In this document: positions 44,544-53,874 of the stretch, in pieces | Layout: each line of letters begins with the position of its first letter | Position numbering within the stretch: the stretch's first letter is position 1 | Assembly: GCF_000379825.1 (NCBI RefSeq) | Contig: NZ_KB903835.1 | Span: forward strand, 599 to 64,598 | Source of the DNA: Longispora albida DSM 44784 | GTDB lineage: Bacteria > Actinomycetota > Actinomycetes > Mycobacteriales > Micromonosporaceae | Length of the DNA: 64,000 nt | Direction of reading: 5' to 3' | Made by a program: the position numbers and the translations under genes | Notes under the pieces: generated by a model | Database searches by the model: none | Told to the model about the DNA's origin: nothing | What the model saw: the letters and a program-made list of their open reading frames with translations, nothing else

Positions 44544-44791
44544 GTGCCTTCCTCAAGTCGAACGGCTCGGTCAATGCTGGTGTAGTCGCTCAGAACTGCG
44601 GTTGCTGCAGCCAGACATCGAGGCAGCCAATATATTCGCCCTGAACGAACGGTCTTCAGGATTCGGGGCCGTCTCTTCCGCTTTTGACTGCCACACGGCG
44701 GCGACCTGCTTGGCTGCGACCACACTGTCGGAACGTTGACAACCGGATAGGCGTGGACGGAAGCAGTGTCATGCCGCTCGTCGAGAACAGT

Positions 44792-46444
44792 TCACCACAG
44801 CGACCCGAGCCACCTGAAGATCCTCGCCAGCGGCGCGTCGGAGTCGGGGGAGACTGTCAGTAACGCGGCTGCGGAGACCGCGAGGGACGCGACGGCAATC
44901 CAGATCGCAACGCGTCCAACGCGGTACGCGTCCAAGGAGGCGCCTAAAGAGACTGTGGTGGACAGAATCTCGCGGTAGTCGCGGTCGGCGGTCTGAAGCC
45001 GATCGAGGTGTTGGCCCTGCCGCTTTGCCATGTCCATGTTCCAGTCGACCGCCTCAAATGGCTTGTGGCCGTGTTCGGCCGTCCTGCGTGCCTGCGCCGC
45101 GGACTCATCCAGGGTGAACTGGCAGTCGCCCTCATCGCGCCAGGTTCTTGCATTGAAGGCCTGGACGTCCCGGGCGATGCTGCTGAGGTCGATGCTGAGC
45201 GTCAGCAGGTCCTCGCGCAGCCGGCGGATGTCCTTGCCTTTGAACTTGCCGTGGCGAACGCGGGCTTGGTCGCGGATGGCGGCATACCGGCGCTCCATCA
45301 GTTCCAGGAGCTCGGTGATGGCCAGCTGAACGAAGAAGTTGCGCGTTCGTTTGCCGGCCAGGCTAGCGATGGCTTGGGCTGAGTCCTGCCCGTAGGCGCT
45401 CAACGAGCCGGCCTGCGTCACCACGCTGGCAGTATTGCCCCACAGGCTCCAGGTGCGCTCGCCATTCATTGCAGGACAGAGGCCCACCTCGACCTGCTCG
45501 AGAACCAGTCCCGGAAGCTCGGGACAAGTTCCGGGGAAGGTCTCATATCTTGTCAGGCCCAAGGCTCTGAAGGCGTTCCGGTCAGGGTGGGGCACCGGCG
45601 TGCTCGCGTCGGTCGGGTCGAACCGGTCCGTCAGCAGCAGGTCCATCAGCGGCTGCGCCTGGCCCAGGCTAGCGAAGGCTCCGGGGCAGGTCCGCGCCAT
45701 CCAGTGCCGCGCCAGATCGTGGACACGGCGCCGGGCCTGTTGGGTAGTCCGGAAGCCCGACCACATTCTGTCCTCGGCGATCGTCTGCCCGTCGACGCGG
45801 ACAAGTCGCGGTTCGTGAGCCGAATGCCAGACCTCATCGAGCTTGCGCGACGCCGTGTCCGTGAGCTGGACGTGGGCCAACATCGCGGTGAGTCCCACGT
45901 CGACTTGGACGGCGACGAGGCTGATCATCGCAAACTCGTCCGGGAGGGTGGTCCGTTGGCCGTCGGTATGCGTGATCGTGCTGTTCTCGTTCACGATCTC
46001 GGCGACGGGCCACCACCGCCAGCCCCCGCCAGCGCGGGCGCTCTCCAGCAGTTCCCGGTTGGATTGAAGGCGCAGATACTGGACACGGAAGCGGTCCCAG
46101 GATGAGGTTCCCATCATCGCCTTGAGGCGTGCGAACTCGCTCGGCGGGAACAACTCAGCCATCCAGAGGCCCGGTACACGCACATGCTCGTCGGCCGGAA
46201 CTCCTATGTCACCGAACAGGTCGTCACGGTTCTGCGCGAGGTGCCGCTGGTGTTCGGTGAACTGGTTCAGGAAATGAAGCGCGTAGGTCAGCTTTCCTTT
46301 GAGGGATTCCGGGAGGCGTCGGCCAAGCCGGGACCATCTCAGAGCGTGGAGGGCTCTGTACGGCGGGTCGTACCACCGTGCTCCCTTGCCGCTCTCGTGG
46401 CTGGTGTTCTTGCTCGTCGGCGGAACCTCGCCGTCTGCCTTCAT
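44792..46444 (-). CDS. 550-aa protein with C-terminal membrane helix, unknown
   Basis: The start is ATG 46444, with GGGAGGAG upstream. The bulk is soluble: WYDPPYRALHALRWSRLGRRLPES, then QLTDTASRKLDEVWHSAHEPR, a helical LAITELLELMERRYAAIRDQARVRHGKF, and a region (RREDLLTLSIDLSSIARDVQAFN) that looks coiled. Near the C-terminus a single helix (VAIWIAVASLAVSAAALLTV) anchors it, leaving most of the protein in the cytoplasm. I recognise no domain. The location among Abi- and nuclease-like genes suggests a membrane-acting effector, but this is not demonstrated. It is transcribed alone, 248 bases downstream of the convergent end of the region before. Confidence 0.6.
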   Translation of the reverse strand: MKADGEVPPTSKNTSHESGKGARWYDPPYRALHALRWSRLGRRLPESLKGKLTYALHFLNQFTEHQRHLAQNRDDLFGDIGVPADEHVRVPGLWMAELFPPSEFARLKAMMGTSSWDRFRVQYLRLQSNRELLESARAGGGWRWWPVAEIVNENSTITHTDGQRTTLPDEFAMISLVAVQVDVGLTAMLAHVQLTDTASRKLDEVWHSAHEPRLVRVDGQTIAEDRMWSGFRTTQQARRRVHDLARHWMARTCPGAFASLGQAQPLMDLLLTDRFDPTDASTPVPHPDRNAFRALGLTRYETFPGTCPELPGLVLEQVEVGLCPAMNGERTWSLWGNTASVVTQAGSLSAYGQDSAQAIASLAGKRTRNFFVQLAITELLELMERRYAAIRDQARVRHGKFKGKDIRRLREDLLTLSIDLSSIARDVQAFNARTWRDEGDCQFTLDESAAQARRTAEHGHKPFEAVDWNMDMAKRQGQHLDRLQTADRDYREILSTTVSLGASLDAYRVGRVAIWIAVASLAVSAAALLTVSPDSDAPLARIFRWLGSLW

Positions 46445-46707
46445 CGGGCTCCTCCCTTGCACTGCGGCGCGCTCAGGCGCGACAGCCCGAGGCAGTGGCC
46501 TCGACTGCCATTGTCACAGCCCTAGATAGGCCATATGCAGGTAGTTTGCTAGTCATAGCCCACTGTCAGCCCTAATGACGGTGCTGGAATGTCGGCGGTC
46601 ATGCATTTCCCCAGGTGGTTGTTCGTCGTCCCCGTTTCACGGTTGGGGATTCTGAACAGCTGAGGGCGACTGGATTATGGTCCGTGGCGGGGCAGTAGGG
46701 TCGCCGG

Positions 46708-46863
46708 GTAGCTACTCCTGACGTCGTCGTCGCCCTGCGGGCCAAGATCGGCCACGGCTCGTTTCCGCTACCCGGAGTGACCGCGGTGGTGTTCGACGAC
46801 CAGGGTCGGGTGCTGCTCGGGCGGCGCTCCGCCTTACCCCGCTTGCCGGTGACCGTCAGCTAG
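46708..46863 (+). pseudogene. NUDIX hydrolase N-terminal remnant
   Basis: The 51-residue frame (VATPDVVVALRAKIGHGSF, then LPGVTAVVFDDQGRVLLGRRS) is the characteristic N-terminus of NUDIX hydrolases, up to the first strands. It then runs into an unrelated tail and a stop before the NUDIX box. The expected ATG is GTA. It is a truncated gene. Confidence 0.7.
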
Positions 46864-47125
46864 GAGGTGTAGTCCATGTCCGAGCTGCGTGCATCACCCG
46901 GCCATAGGTGTGCTGGCACGCTTCTTCTTCGGAGTCGAAGTAAACCTCGGGGCGCCAGGCGCCACGCTCTTGGATGCCCTGCACCCATCGGCCGTCCTCG
47001 CCACGCTTGAGGATGAGGAAAGCATCGCCTGGCCCCACGTAAAGGGCCTCGCCGCGGATTTCGTACGCCGATTCTGGAATCCCGGCTTCTCCGAGGGCAG
47101 ACGCCAGTTCGCTCAACATCATGAT
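46856..47125 (-). CDS. Small hypothetical protein, 89 aa
   Basis: Begins MMLSELASALGEAGIPESAYEI and continues GDAFLILKRGEDGRWVQGIQER...EVYFDSEEEACQH. Proteins of this outline (an N-terminal 'GIP-x-x-AY' helix, a beta core with a W, and a final 'F-x-x-E-x-EAC' helix) occur widely in actinomycetes beside toxin genes and are thought to be small immunity-like proteins; I cannot name the family. It overlaps by eight bases the end of the NUDIX remnant on the other strand. No toxin is adjacent. Confidence 0.5.
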   Translation of the reverse strand: MMMLSELASALGEAGIPESAYEIRGEALYVGPGDAFLILKRGEDGRWVQGIQERGAWRPEVYFDSEEEACQHTYGRVMHAARTWTTPPS

Positions 47126-47977
47126 CAATAAATAGCACGACCGGCATTGACCGGGTCGCCGTATGCGACCCGCTCGGTGCGGCACCTGAACGGTCACCGC
47201 GCCACGCCCGATGCCTGCCTAGCGCCCTCGACCCTGTCGCCGAGCCGCGGTGCGCAGCCCGGCGTCCCGGTAACCCTGGGTGAGTAAATTCCGCTGTGGC
47301 TGACGGCCGACTCGCGGCACGACCTGGCTGCCGGCACCCTGGCCATCACGGAGCCCCAGCCGTCGTCCTCATGCCCACGATGGACAGGAAGTCACTATCC
47401 CCATGGTCAAGATCATGAACCGTGTGCTGGGGAATTGCATGAACGCCGACAGCTGGAATCGCCGAAAACCACCGGAGACGGTTCGGACGGCGACCCAGAA
47501 CCCTGCTGGTTCCGCCAGCGGGCCATGGCTCGACGCCGCAGCACACCCGTCAGCACCGGCTGGGCCGGTCCTGACGCCGCCCGAAGAGCCTGCCAGCGTA
47601 GAACAGAGCGGCACGCCGCCGGAGCGTGCTGGGTCGAGCTTGCGCAGGGCGCCGGGCCTCAACCCAGCGCCTGCCGGCCTGGAGCAGCCGCCGCGCAGGC
47701 GGTCGCCAAGCAGGAGGCGCCGGGTGCCGCCGACGCTGCTGGGACGGGCTGGCGGGCCGCAGGGCGATCACCGGAATGCTCCGGAATGCTGATGATGGCC
47801 GCGAAGTCCATTGGTCTGGGTTCACGCGCTGCGCTCTGACCTGCAAGAACGTGCCTGGTTCCGGCAGCCGAGGCTGGTGCGGTCATCGTGTGGTCAATTT
47901 GTATCGCGGAGCCTGCAGCCCGTTTGATTCCATGCAGTGCCGTAGCGGCGGTTTGCGCCTGCCGATGTGCGCGCCGG
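47126..47977. other. 852-bp stretch without a supported gene
   Basis: Several short frames exist on both strands, but none has a good ribosome site, coding-like composition or a recognisable motif. I see no hairpin, IS or att signal. It is likely decayed sequence between elements. Confidence 0.45.
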
Positions 47978-48994
47978 CTATCGGTCGCCGAGCTGTTCGG
48001 CTCGCCGTCGTAGTGCCCCGAGCATCGCGGGAAGTGCGGGCTGCGCGAAGGCACTTTCGATGATCCGGAACTCCATGGGCGGTGGTGGCTTGTGCGGGTC
48101 GAAGCCGACGACGGTTCCGTTGGGGCGGCGCTTTACGGGGTTCAGTACTTCAAGTAGCCCGGCGTCCTCGAGGAGTATGTGGGAACGGTAGGCGTCGGCT
48201 CCGAGTCCGTAGTATCGCACGCGGTCTCGGCCCCGGATCGAGATGAGCTTGCGGTCGGGCCACCTCGTCGGGCTGTCACGGTGTGCTTGAAGCATGCACA
48301 GGAAAGCGATCTCTGACGGTTCGAGGACGTGGATCCAGCCCGAGGTGAAGAAGGCCACGTCGAGCGCGAAAAGCCCGAACCATCCAGGTGCCGGGACTCG
48401 GTAAGGGACGGGATCACCGACGGGCCGCGGGGCCTCGTGAAGAAGCTGAAACTGCTGGTATCTGTCGCGCTGGATTCCCGGTTCCGGGAGTGCGATGAGC
48501 TCCAGGCTGGCGAGTGTTCCCAGAGCTTCGCGGATCTGCCGTAAGCGGCGGTCGGTCCGGCTCACCGCACGCACCGCTGCCGGTGCATGCTCGGCTGTCG
48601 GCGTCAGGATGAGATCCGTCCAAGCGGCATCGTCGACATGAGCTCTTGATCTGGGGGCCAGGGGCCGCTGGTTGACTCCCTGCCGTGTTCCGGCACGCCC
48701 ATGGGCGCACTGGGCTTCGAACAGCGCTGTGAGGATGAACTGCTGCGCCACGCCCTTGGACCGGATGAGCTGTGCTGCGGGTGGACGCAGGTGGCGGGGC
48801 GGCAGGTTGCGATCGGAGTACTGGTCTGCGGGGAGGGGCGTCTTGAGCCTGGAGAATGTCCGGGCCACGTAGATCGAGGAGGGCTTGGTTCCTTCGTCAC
48901 AGACCCGCAGGAGTGCGTCGCGGGTCCGGGCATCCTGCTCGTGCAGGCCGGACAGCATCTGGATCCGGCCGCGTACGCGGTCTTCACGCCTCAT
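47978..48994 (-). CDS. Putative winged-helix DNA-binding protein, 338 aa
   Basis: Basic protein without membrane helices. Residues about 230-315 look like a winged helix-turn-helix pair (EIAFLCMLQAHRDSP, RDRVRYYGLGADAYRSHILLE followed by DAGLLEVLNPVKRRPNGTV). Proteins of this length with a C-terminal winged helix occur as regulators or replication-type initiators on actinobacterial mobile elements, but I cannot name the family. The start at 48994 has GAAAGGG upstream. It lies on the second element, divergent from the small membrane protein at 49241. Confidence 0.6.
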   Translation of the reverse strand: MRREDRVRGRIQMLSGLHEQDARTRDALLRVCDEGTKPSSIYVARTFSRLKTPLPADQYSDRNLPPRHLRPPAAQLIRSKGVAQQFILTALFEAQCAHGRAGTRQGVNQRPLAPRSRAHVDDAAWTDLILTPTAEHAPAAVRAVSRTDRRLRQIREALGTLASLELIALPEPGIQRDRYQQFQLLHEAPRPVGDPVPYRVPAPGWFGLFALDVAFFTSGWIHVLEPSEIAFLCMLQAHRDSPTRWPDRKLISIRGRDRVRYYGLGADAYRSHILLEDAGLLEVLNPVKRRPNGTVVGFDPHKPPPPMEFRIIESAFAQPALPAMLGALRRRAEQLGDR

Positions 48995-49240
48995 GTGCGC
49001 CCTTTCGGTCGCGACGGATCAACCTGTCAATCCCTGGTCATGGCCACCCCGCAACGGCCTTTGCTGTTTATTGGCAGGTTAATCCGCCGCTTTCGCAGCG
49101 CCAGCCCAAGTGGACTCCGGCTGGGCATCGGCCGCACAGTGAATGGACATCCGGCAATTGTGCAAGACCAGCCTTCCGGGCTGAGTCGCATGGATGACAC
49201 ATACCTGATGCCCTAATAGGACGCTTTGTGGAGGCTCGCT

Positions 49241-49474
49241 GTGCCCCGGAGTCACAAGGCTCGATCTCGACGAACCGCGCGGAGACGGGCTCCCAAACAG
49301 GCATCTGGCCGCACGGTCCTGGCGGGCACGTGCGCTGTGGCCGGCCTCATCGCAGCGTCGGCTGCGGTCATGCTTGCCATATCCGGTCAATCGCTGGAGG
49401 TGGTCGCCACCGTCGGAGGCGTTGCCGTTGCGGCATTCACGAGCGCCCAGAAGGTCTGGGCTACCGAGCCATGA
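49241..49474 (+). CDS. Small cationic membrane protein, 77 aa
   Basis: GTG 49241 has GGAGG six bases upstream and is preferred to earlier in-frame TTG/GTG codons. A very basic 20-residue head (MPRSHKARSRRTARRRAPK) leads to two hydrophobic helices (TVLAGTCAVAGLIAASAAVMLAI and VVATVGGVAVAAFTSA). Small cationic two-helix proteins beside defence genes can be holin-like or regulatory. Nothing more can be said. Confidence 0.55.
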   Translation: MPRSHKARSRRTARRRAPKQASGRTVLAGTCAVAGLIAASAAVMLAISGQSLEVVATVGGVAVAAFTSAQKVWATEP

Positions 49475-49569
49475 ACCTCGGTCTGATCAAGGCGAGAACA
49501 CCGTATCGGCGGGGTACTTATCGTCTGGTGGGCCTTGTTGGCGCAGATCCTGCAGTGCCCTACTCGGAG

Positions 49570-51030
49570 CTAGATGCCGGTGACGAGCTTGCTGTAGGCG
49601 AGGGCTTTGCCCATAGGGTCGGTGACCACACCGGGTTCTTCGAACAGCCAGGCCAGCAGGGCGCCCGCGGCGTGCAGCATGGCGGCCGGGTCGCCGGTGA
49701 TCGCTTCCCCGTACCACATGCTGCTTTCTGGCCGGGCCGGGTCGAGCACGACTGCATCGGCGTCGGCGGGCATCCGGTCGGCGCGTTGCTGGAGGCGGTC
49801 GTAGTCGAGGAGGCGCAGGGCTTCGGCCGGCGGGTTCATGGGCAGCAGGTAGGCGCGGGCGCCGGTGAACCACAGCTTCTGGTCGATGTGGTGGCCGGAT
49901 TCGGCGAGCCAGCCTGCGGCTTCGGCGAGCAGGTACGCCAGGATCGGGTGCTGCCAGGCCGGCTGGATGGTTTTCAGCGCGAGTTGGGCGAACTCGGCGT
50001 GGCGGGACACCTGGTAGGGGTAGAGCTCCTCGTGCAGCAGCTCGGACAGTTCCAGGATCTTGGCGTGGGTGACCTCCTGCCCGGGGCGGGGCCCTGGCAG
50101 GGTGACGCTGGGGGGAAGAGCGCGCAGGTCCATGGCCAGGTGCAGGTAGACGATCAGCCATTGCGCCGCGGCCCGCAGGATCGCCGGGTCGCTGATGGCG
50201 GCCGGGCCGTCTGCCGGGCGGCCGGACGCCGACTGCACCAGCAGGGCGACCTCGTCGAGAAGGGCATCGCCTGCAGGCAGGCCGGGGTGGTCGCGCAGGT
50301 GGCGTTTGGCGGCGTCCAGCAGGTCGCGTTCCAGCAGCGTCGGCGGATCCTGCGGGCCACCGGCCACGTCCTGGGGCGCTCCGGCGGTAGCGAGCAGGTC
50401 GCGGGCGTCCTGGTCGGAGATGTCAGTGATGTCCTCGAGGTCACGGGAGGCCAGTGCCGTGTACTCGGCCATGGTCACCGGGTCGAGCAGCCGCCTGCGG
50501 ACGGCCTCGGCGGGAACGGGCGCCCGGGCCGCGACGACGGCGGTGAACAAGGCGGTCACCAGGACCTGCACCGGGTCGGGGACGCTGTTGGCAAGCACCG
50601 GGTCGAAAGGGCCGCTGGTGGTGGGCATGCCGCCGAGCAGGCGGGTCAGGCCCGCGCGCTGGGCGCGCGGGGCGAGTTTGGCCAGCTTGCGGGAGGCGTG
50701 CACGACCTGTCCCCAGGTGACGCGCTGCTCGCTGGCGGCTTCCACGGCCGAGAGCATCAGGTTGTAGCGGTGGCGCAAGACCTGCTTGGCGATCAGCCAC
50801 GCCGGCACTCCGAGTCCGCCGGGCACCTGGATGGCGGCGTGCTCGGCTTCCAGCCGCGCGAAGAGCGCGGCGATGGTGGCGGCGTCGCGGTCGAAGAACG
50901 CCAGCGCCAGCCGGTAGGACAGCGCCTCGGCCCGCGCGTACCGGCGCGGCAGCATCTTCCGCAGCCCGGCGAGTCCTTCGTCGCGCCTGGCGCGCGCTTC
51001 ATCCTGATCCATGCCGGCCACCCTAGCCAC
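49570..51030 (-). CDS. Hypothetical protein, 486 aa
   Basis: Largely helical, with no signal peptide or membrane segments. The first 90 residues (RAEALSYRLALAFFDRDAATIAALFARLEAEH) look like TPR-type helices, and the middle is predicted helical and Ala-rich. It ends with SSMWYGEAITGDPAAMLHAAGALLAWLF. The composition is typical of chromosomal actinomycete genes. The start may be M7 (51012). It lies 27 bases from the HAD gene on the same strand, so the two may share a transcript. I recognise no domain. Confidence 0.65.
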   Translation of the reverse strand: MARVAGMDQDEARARRDEGLAGLRKMLPRRYARAEALSYRLALAFFDRDAATIAALFARLEAEHAAIQVPGGLGVPAWLIAKQVLRHRYNLMLSAVEAASEQRVTWGQVVHASRKLAKLAPRAQRAGLTRLLGGMPTTSGPFDPVLANSVPDPVQVLVTALFTAVVAARAPVPAEAVRRRLLDPVTMAEYTALASRDLEDITDISDQDARDLLATAGAPQDVAGGPQDPPTLLERDLLDAAKRHLRDHPGLPAGDALLDEVALLVQSASGRPADGPAAISDPAILRAAAQWLIVYLHLAMDLRALPPSVTLPGPRPGQEVTHAKILELSELLHEELYPYQVSRHAEFAQLALKTIQPAWQHPILAYLLAEAAGWLAESGHHIDQKLWFTGARAYLLPMNPPAEALRLLDYDRLQQRADRMPADADAVVLDPARPESSMWYGEAITGDPAAMLHAAGALLAWLFEEPGVVTDPMGKALAYSKLVTGI

Positions 51031-51057
51031 CGCACCCGGAAAGTGGTGGCACGTCCG

Positions 51058-51750
51058 TCATGACCCCTGCCTTAGCGGTGCGGCATCGAGCTTAGCGAGG
51101 GCGTCGGTGAGGGTGAGGGCCGCCGCGTCGGCGATCAGGTCGGCCGCGCTCAAGTCGGTATGCGCCGACACGGTCGGCGTCGGGTACGCGATCGCGAGCA
51201 TCCCAGCCCGATGCGCGGCCTCCACCCCGTGGGAGGAGTCCTCGACCGCCACCGCCTCGCCCGGCTCCAGGTCAAGAAGCTTCAGCGCCTGCAGATACAA
51301 GTCCGGGGCAGGCTTGCGCGCGAACCCCTTCTCGAGCACGACCACCGCGTCCAGGAACACGTCGAGCCCGAGCCGCGCCAGGTGCTTGCCCGCGCGGCCC
51401 GTGTCGTCATTCGTCGCAACCCCGAGCCGCAGGCCGAGCCTGTGGGCCTCGGTGATCCACTCGCGGATGCCGGGCCGGGCGGGCAGGTCCGCGCACAGCT
51501 CGGTGTACCGGGCGAGCCGGGACGCGAGGATCGCCTCCTGATCCACCGGCGAGCCAACCAGCGCTTCGAGGCGGTGGATCATCCGGATCTGCCTCTCCCA
51601 TGACCACGAGTGCCAGAACTCCGCGTAGACCTGCGGCGTAACGGGCACTCCCGCCCGGGCGAACTCCTCACGCCAGGCGATCTGATCAACGCCCTCGGAA
51701 TCGATGATCAGCCCATCAAGATCAAAAATGATGCCCCGGACGGCACACAT
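51058..51750 (-). CDS. HAD-superfamily hydrolase (beta-phosphoglucomutase-like), 230 aa
   Basis: Phosphatase or phosphomutase. Motif I is IIFDLDG (nucleophile Asp10, acid Asp12). Motif II is VATNDD, where a Thr/Ser is usual, motif III is KPAPDLY with Lys146, and motif IV is VEDSSHGVEAA. A four-helix cap lies between motifs I and II, as in beta-phosphoglucomutase and related family-IA enzymes. The start is ATG 51750, preceded by a GA-rich ribosome site; the frame is open further, but antisense to no gene and without a start signal. All catalytic residues are present. The metabolic substrate cannot be told. Probably chromosomal housekeeping or metabolism, unlike its neighbours. Confidence 0.9.
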   Translation of the reverse strand: MCAVRGIIFDLDGLIIDSEGVDQIAWREEFARAGVPVTPQVYAEFWHSWSWERQIRMIHRLEALVGSPVDQEAILASRLARYTELCADLPARPGIREWITEAHRLGLRLGVATNDDTGRAGKHLARLGLDVFLDAVVVLEKGFARKPAPDLYLQALKLLDLEPGEAVAVEDSSHGVEAAHRAGMLAIAYPTPTVSAHTDLSAADLIADAAALTLTDALAKLDAAPLRQGS

Positions 51751-51970
51751 CCCCGCACTCCCCGCTCGAATCCTGCCGATCACCACGACCGACGCCAAGT
51801 AAGCCAAACAGTGAGCATCCGAGCAATGCACAGTCGGGTTGCCGACCGAGCCCCGCAAACGGCCCAGATTCTGTACCGGCGGGTACTGGAGGCCCCTGAA
51901 GTTCAGCCGCCGCGTACCGTGGTCGCGCTCATGCGCTGGCGGGCTCCGGGATGTGGGCCACAATAGGCCG

Positions 51971-52618
51971 ATGGTGATCAACGATTCCGATACCGAGGCC
52001 CCGCGGGTGCTGGTGCCGGCATCGCCGACGATCGTGGCACGGGAGGATTCGGTGACGGCCGCCGTCCGCCACCTCGCCGATCTGCAGGTGCGCCACCCGG
52101 ACTGGGCGCTGCGGTTGCACGGCGCCGCCGGCCGGTGGGAGATCGCGCGCGTCGGCACCCTCCGCGCGCCGGGACGGCCCGGCAAGCCACCGCGCCGGAA
52201 GGCCACCGCCGAGGGTCCGGCACGCCCGCCCGCGCCGGCGGCCGAACCTGGGACCGAGCTGCGTCCGGTCGGGATCCTCGCCGCCGGCGAGGTACGAGGC
52301 CGGGCCGTGCTGCCCGGGCTGACCGTCGCTGCCGGCCCTGAGCCGGGCGGTGAGTTCGTGTGGCTGCACCAGGGCGAGACCTACACGCTCGTCCGCCGCG
52401 GCAGCTGGTGGTGGCTGCACGCCGCAGGTCGCGGCCGGCGCCGCCCGTGCCGGCTGGCCACCACCACGGGCGTGCCCGCGACCACCATGCCCGTCACTGG
52501 CGGGGCCGTCCGGCTGGCGCCAGACGCCGAGTACCACATCACCCGCGCCCAGGCCCGACACCAGGCACCGGCCTGGTGGCTGTGGCAACGCGTCGTCCCG
52601 CCTCACAGCGCGCCATAG
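51971..52618 (+). CDS. Hypothetical protein, 215 aa
   Basis: ATG at 51971. A first domain with RHLADLQVRHPDWALRLHGAAGRWEI, an Arg/Pro-rich linker (GRPGKPPRRKATAEGP), and a second half with GEFVWLHQGETYTLVRRGSWWWLHA and three W residues, followed by AWWLWQRVV. It is soluble with no signal peptide. I recognise no family. The strong aromatic clusters suggest a nucleotide- or carbohydrate-binding core, but this is only impression. Divergent from the HAD gene. Confidence 0.55.
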   Translation: MVINDSDTEAPRVLVPASPTIVAREDSVTAAVRHLADLQVRHPDWALRLHGAAGRWEIARVGTLRAPGRPGKPPRRKATAEGPARPPAPAAEPGTELRPVGILAAGEVRGRAVLPGLTVAAGPEPGGEFVWLHQGETYTLVRRGSWWWLHAAGRGRRRPCRLATTTGVPATTMPVTGGAVRLAPDAEYHITRAQARHQAPAWWLWQRVVPPHSAP

Positions 52619-52812
52619 CCCGGTCACCGCCCGATCGAAGGATGCACGCCGTCGCTCCACCGGCGCCCGCCGAACCCGGCCAGGAGGCTCCGGAAGCCTT
52701 GCCTTCCTGCATCCAGAGATGGTCGCTGCGACCCGGCTGACGGTCTCGGCCGTCGATGCGTGGCTGGCTGGCGCCGCCCGCGGATACCTCACCACTACCG
52801 CTCCGGCGGAGC

Positions 52813-53667
52813 CTAAGCCTGCCTTACAAAGGCATAGAGGCGGTCTACCTCGGTGAAGCCCGCCCGGTCATACATGGCGTTCGCCGCGGCGCGCGAGCGT
52901 TGCGGGCCGTCGGCGGGCGCGTCATCGTCGACGTACAAGATCGCCTCGTGTGCGCCCTGCTCGGCCAGTAGTTCCAGCGCGGAGCCCAGCAGCTTCAGTC
53001 CGAGCCCCTCACCGCGTGCTTGCGGCTGGACGCTGATCCACCACAGCACACCGACACCGGCGACCGGGTCGCCGATCGTGGCCTCGGCGACGGTCTCGCC
53101 GCCGCGGTCGATCCTGAGCACGAGCCCGTCCTGGTCGACGGCGGCCTCAGACCGGTAGCCGGTCACCGGCAGGTCGGCGGGGAGGTCGCGGCGCATGTAC
53201 CGCCACAGATCCGAGCCGGTGAACCCCCGCTCAAGGAGGGCCGCGTGCGTGGCGGGGCGATGGCGCACCGGCAGCGCCTCCAGGCCCAGGCTCAGCGCCG
53301 TGGCGAAGGAGAATGCCTCCACCGTCGCGCAACCTTCCAGCTCCGCCAGCGCGTGATCGAGCAGCAGCCCCACCCGCGCCGGATCCTCCCGGGCATGCAG
53401 CCACAGCACGACGCCCGCGTTGTCGCGCTCCCGGCGTGCGAACGCGACCACCCCGACCGGCCGCCCGTCTGCGCCGTGCAGCACCCGGGTCCGCAGGTCC
53501 GAAAGCTCCGCCCACCACGCCCCGTCGATCGGACTCGACCCGGACACGGCCAGGCGGAGCATCTCGGCCGTGCACTCCGGCTGGCCGGGAAGACGGTCGG
53601 TGTTGATGAGTTCCAGGACCCTGCCGGCATCCGCCTCGGTGAACTCCGGCAAGACCGTCACCGACAT
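52813..53667 (-). CDS. GNAT acetyltransferase, 284 aa
   Basis: Two GNAT-like halves in tandem. The C-terminal one shows the acetyl-CoA loop in WWISVQPQARGEGLGLKLLGSAL (a variant of V-x-P-x-x-RGxGxG) followed by LYVDDDAPADGPQRSRAAAN and YDRAGF. The N-terminal half (SGSSPIDGAWWAELSDLR, PVGVVAFARRERDNAG) has the matching beta core without the CoA loop, so it is degenerate. The start is ATG 53667 with GAGGAGG upstream; the frame extends further but lacks a ribosome site. Transfers an acetyl group to an unknown amine. Divergent from the nuclease operon at 53875. Confidence 0.85.
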   Translation of the reverse strand: MSVTVLPEFTEADAGRVLELINTDRLPGQPECTAEMLRLAVSGSSPIDGAWWAELSDLRTRVLHGADGRPVGVVAFARRERDNAGVVLWLHAREDPARVGLLLDHALAELEGCATVEAFSFATALSLGLEALPVRHRPATHAALLERGFTGSDLWRYMRRDLPADLPVTGYRSEAAVDQDGLVLRIDRGGETVAEATIGDPVAGVGVLWWISVQPQARGEGLGLKLLGSALELLAEQGAHEAILYVDDDAPADGPQRSRAAANAMYDRAGFTEVDRLYAFVRQA

Positions 53668-53874
53668 GCCTGACATCCTCCTCGCCCTGGCAGCCAGGCG
53701 CAGACCCCGCGGATGGAGATTCCGGCCCCCGGCTCCGCATCCGCCGATCCTAATCCGCTTCGTCACGATCATGGTGCCGCGGCCCAAGTCCTTGAACCAG
53801 GACAGAGCGGTGCTTGTGCCGCACCTGCCGCACTGCCAGACTGGGCCGTGCAGTCCTGACTCACCGGGGGCACG

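Noticed and set aside
51058-52206. 382-codon version of the HAD gene
   Set aside because: The extension is low-complexity and lacks a ribosome site. The HAD fold begins at IIFDLDG, near ATG 51750.
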